From positions 1 to 5,471 of the forward strand of contig DAIDBB010000403.1 in the NCBI GenBank assembly GCA_027310325.1: 5,471 nucleotides of DNA. Reading direction: 5' to 3'. A program made the position numbers and the translations under genes. The notes under the pieces were generated by a model. It searched no databases. It was not told where the DNA came from and was given only the letters and a program-made list of their open reading frames with translations. This DNA comes from a bacterium. GTDB taxonomy: Bacteria > Desulfobacterota > GWC2-55-46. The stretch's first letter is position 1, and each line of letters starts with the position of its first letter. This document shows positions 4,913-5,471 of this stretch, piece by piece.

Positions 4913-5471
4913 TCATCCGCGAAGGCCGGCCTTGAACTCGAGGAGCTTCATTATGTCCCTTCTCGAAAGAATCCCGACAAGCTCGCCCTTGTCGTTCAGG
5001 ACCGGGAACCTGCCGAAATGGTCGCCCGTGGACATCCTGTTCAGGACTACCATGACGTCGTCATCGGGGCTCAGGAAATCCTCCGGTTCGAGCTTGAACA
5101 TCACTTCCTTTACGCGCGTCTCGTCCCATCTGTTCCTGTCCACGTCCCTCACGTTATAAAGCGCCAGAAGCCCGGTCACGCGGCCGTTTGAGGTCACCGG
5201 GAAGCTCACGAAGTGATATTTGAAGAAGTAATTCTCGACGGCCTCTGTTAGCGTCATCCCCTCCCTTACGGAGATGACGTTCCTTGACATTACTTCCGCT
5301 ACCTTCACCCCTTCAAGGGCGCGCTTGACGAGGAGCTGCTGGTAACCGCTTTCAGCGGCCTGCTGGACGAATACCCCGATAAGGACCGACCAGAGCCCGC
5401 CGACGAAGTTACCGGTAAGTATCTGGAAAAACCCGAATATTATGAGGAATATTGCAAAGCCCTTGCCGATA
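4913..5471 (-). CDS. Site-2-protease-like (peptidase M50) membrane metalloprotease with two CBS domains, C-terminal part (5' end outside window)
   Basis: I translated the reverse strand from the right edge; the frame stays open from 5470 to the TGA at 4913-4915, giving 185 visible residues. The first 54 are a hydrophobic tract (GKGFAIFLIIFGFFQILTG, then NFVGGLWSVLIGVFVQQAAE) and the helical connector SGYQQLLVKRALEG. This pattern typifies the end of the membrane core in CBS-containing M50 proteases. Two CBS modules follow: about 56-108 (VAEVMSRNVISV to GRVTGLLALYNVRDV) and about 118-178 (VKEVMFKLEPEDFLSPDDDV to GELVGILSRRDIMKLL). CBS pairs usually bind adenine nucleotides and gate the linked enzyme. 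The HExxH zinc motif would lie beyond the window, so activity cannot be checked. A GTG at 5308 could be taken as the start of a 131-residue CBS-only protein, but the hydrophobic tract continues upstream in frame, so it is internal. The alternative is another membrane protein with C-terminal CBS domains. Confidence 0.8.
   Translation of the reverse strand, partial: IGKGFAIFLIIFGFFQILTGNFVGGLWSVLIGVFVQQAAESGYQQLLVKRALEGVKVAEVMSRNVISVREGMTLTEAVENYFFKYHFVSFPVTSNGRVTGLLALYNVRDVDRNRWDETRVKEVMFKLEPEDFLSPDDDVMVVLNRMSTGDHFGRFPVLNDKGELVGILSRRDIMKLLEFKAGLRG

Noticed and set aside
4932..5159. A 75-codon forward open frame opposite the CBS domains
   Set aside because: It is Ser/Thr-rich, lacks motifs, and lies antisense to clearly conserved CBS modules.

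Overview
The window is a gene-dense, GC-rich bacterial stretch. Codon choice is distinctive: Ile is very often ATA and Arg very often AGG despite the high GC. A secreted alpha-carbonic anhydrase with a Sec-type leader fits a Gram-negative cell with a periplasm. The codon habit and gene families are compatible with an anaerobic or subsurface lineage such as Desulfobacterota or Nitrospirota. That placement is an impression, not a demonstration.

Region 1-4383 reads as one forward cluster of five genes with short gaps (6, 24, 17 and 52 nt), closed by a strong intrinsic terminator. In order: (i) the 3' part of a cobalamin-dependent methionine synthase-type protein, with a methyltetrahydrofolate-binding barrel, B12 cap and B12 domain but no C-terminal reactivation domain; (ii) an RlmD-type, iron-sulfur-cluster 23S rRNA uracil-5 methyltransferase with a TRAM domain; (iii) a divergent GreA transcript-cleavage factor; (iv) a half-size TauE/SafE (TSUP) membrane protein with four predicted helices; (v) a periplasmic alpha-carbonic anhydrase with all expected catalytic residues. 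The first three are one-carbon, RNA-modification and transcription housekeeping genes. The last two form a transport/carbonate pair whose functional link is only inferred from position.

Region 4384-4907 holds a candidate promoter and a half-size, five-helix EamA/DMT transporter with its own strong ribosome binding site. It converges, with only 5 nt between stop codons, on a reverse-strand gene that runs off the right edge (4913-5471). The visible part of that gene is a hydrophobic segment followed by two CBS domains. This matches the C-terminal end of a site-2-protease-like M50 intramembrane metalloprotease; an apparent GTG start at 5308 is internal.

I found no tRNA, rRNA, CRISPR array, insertion sequence, phage gene or attachment site, and no convincing new system. 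The points most worth a second look are the two half-size transporters, the TSUP/carbonic anhydrase pairing, a 10-bp direct repeat flanking the TSUP gene, and the true extent of the reverse-strand protease gene.
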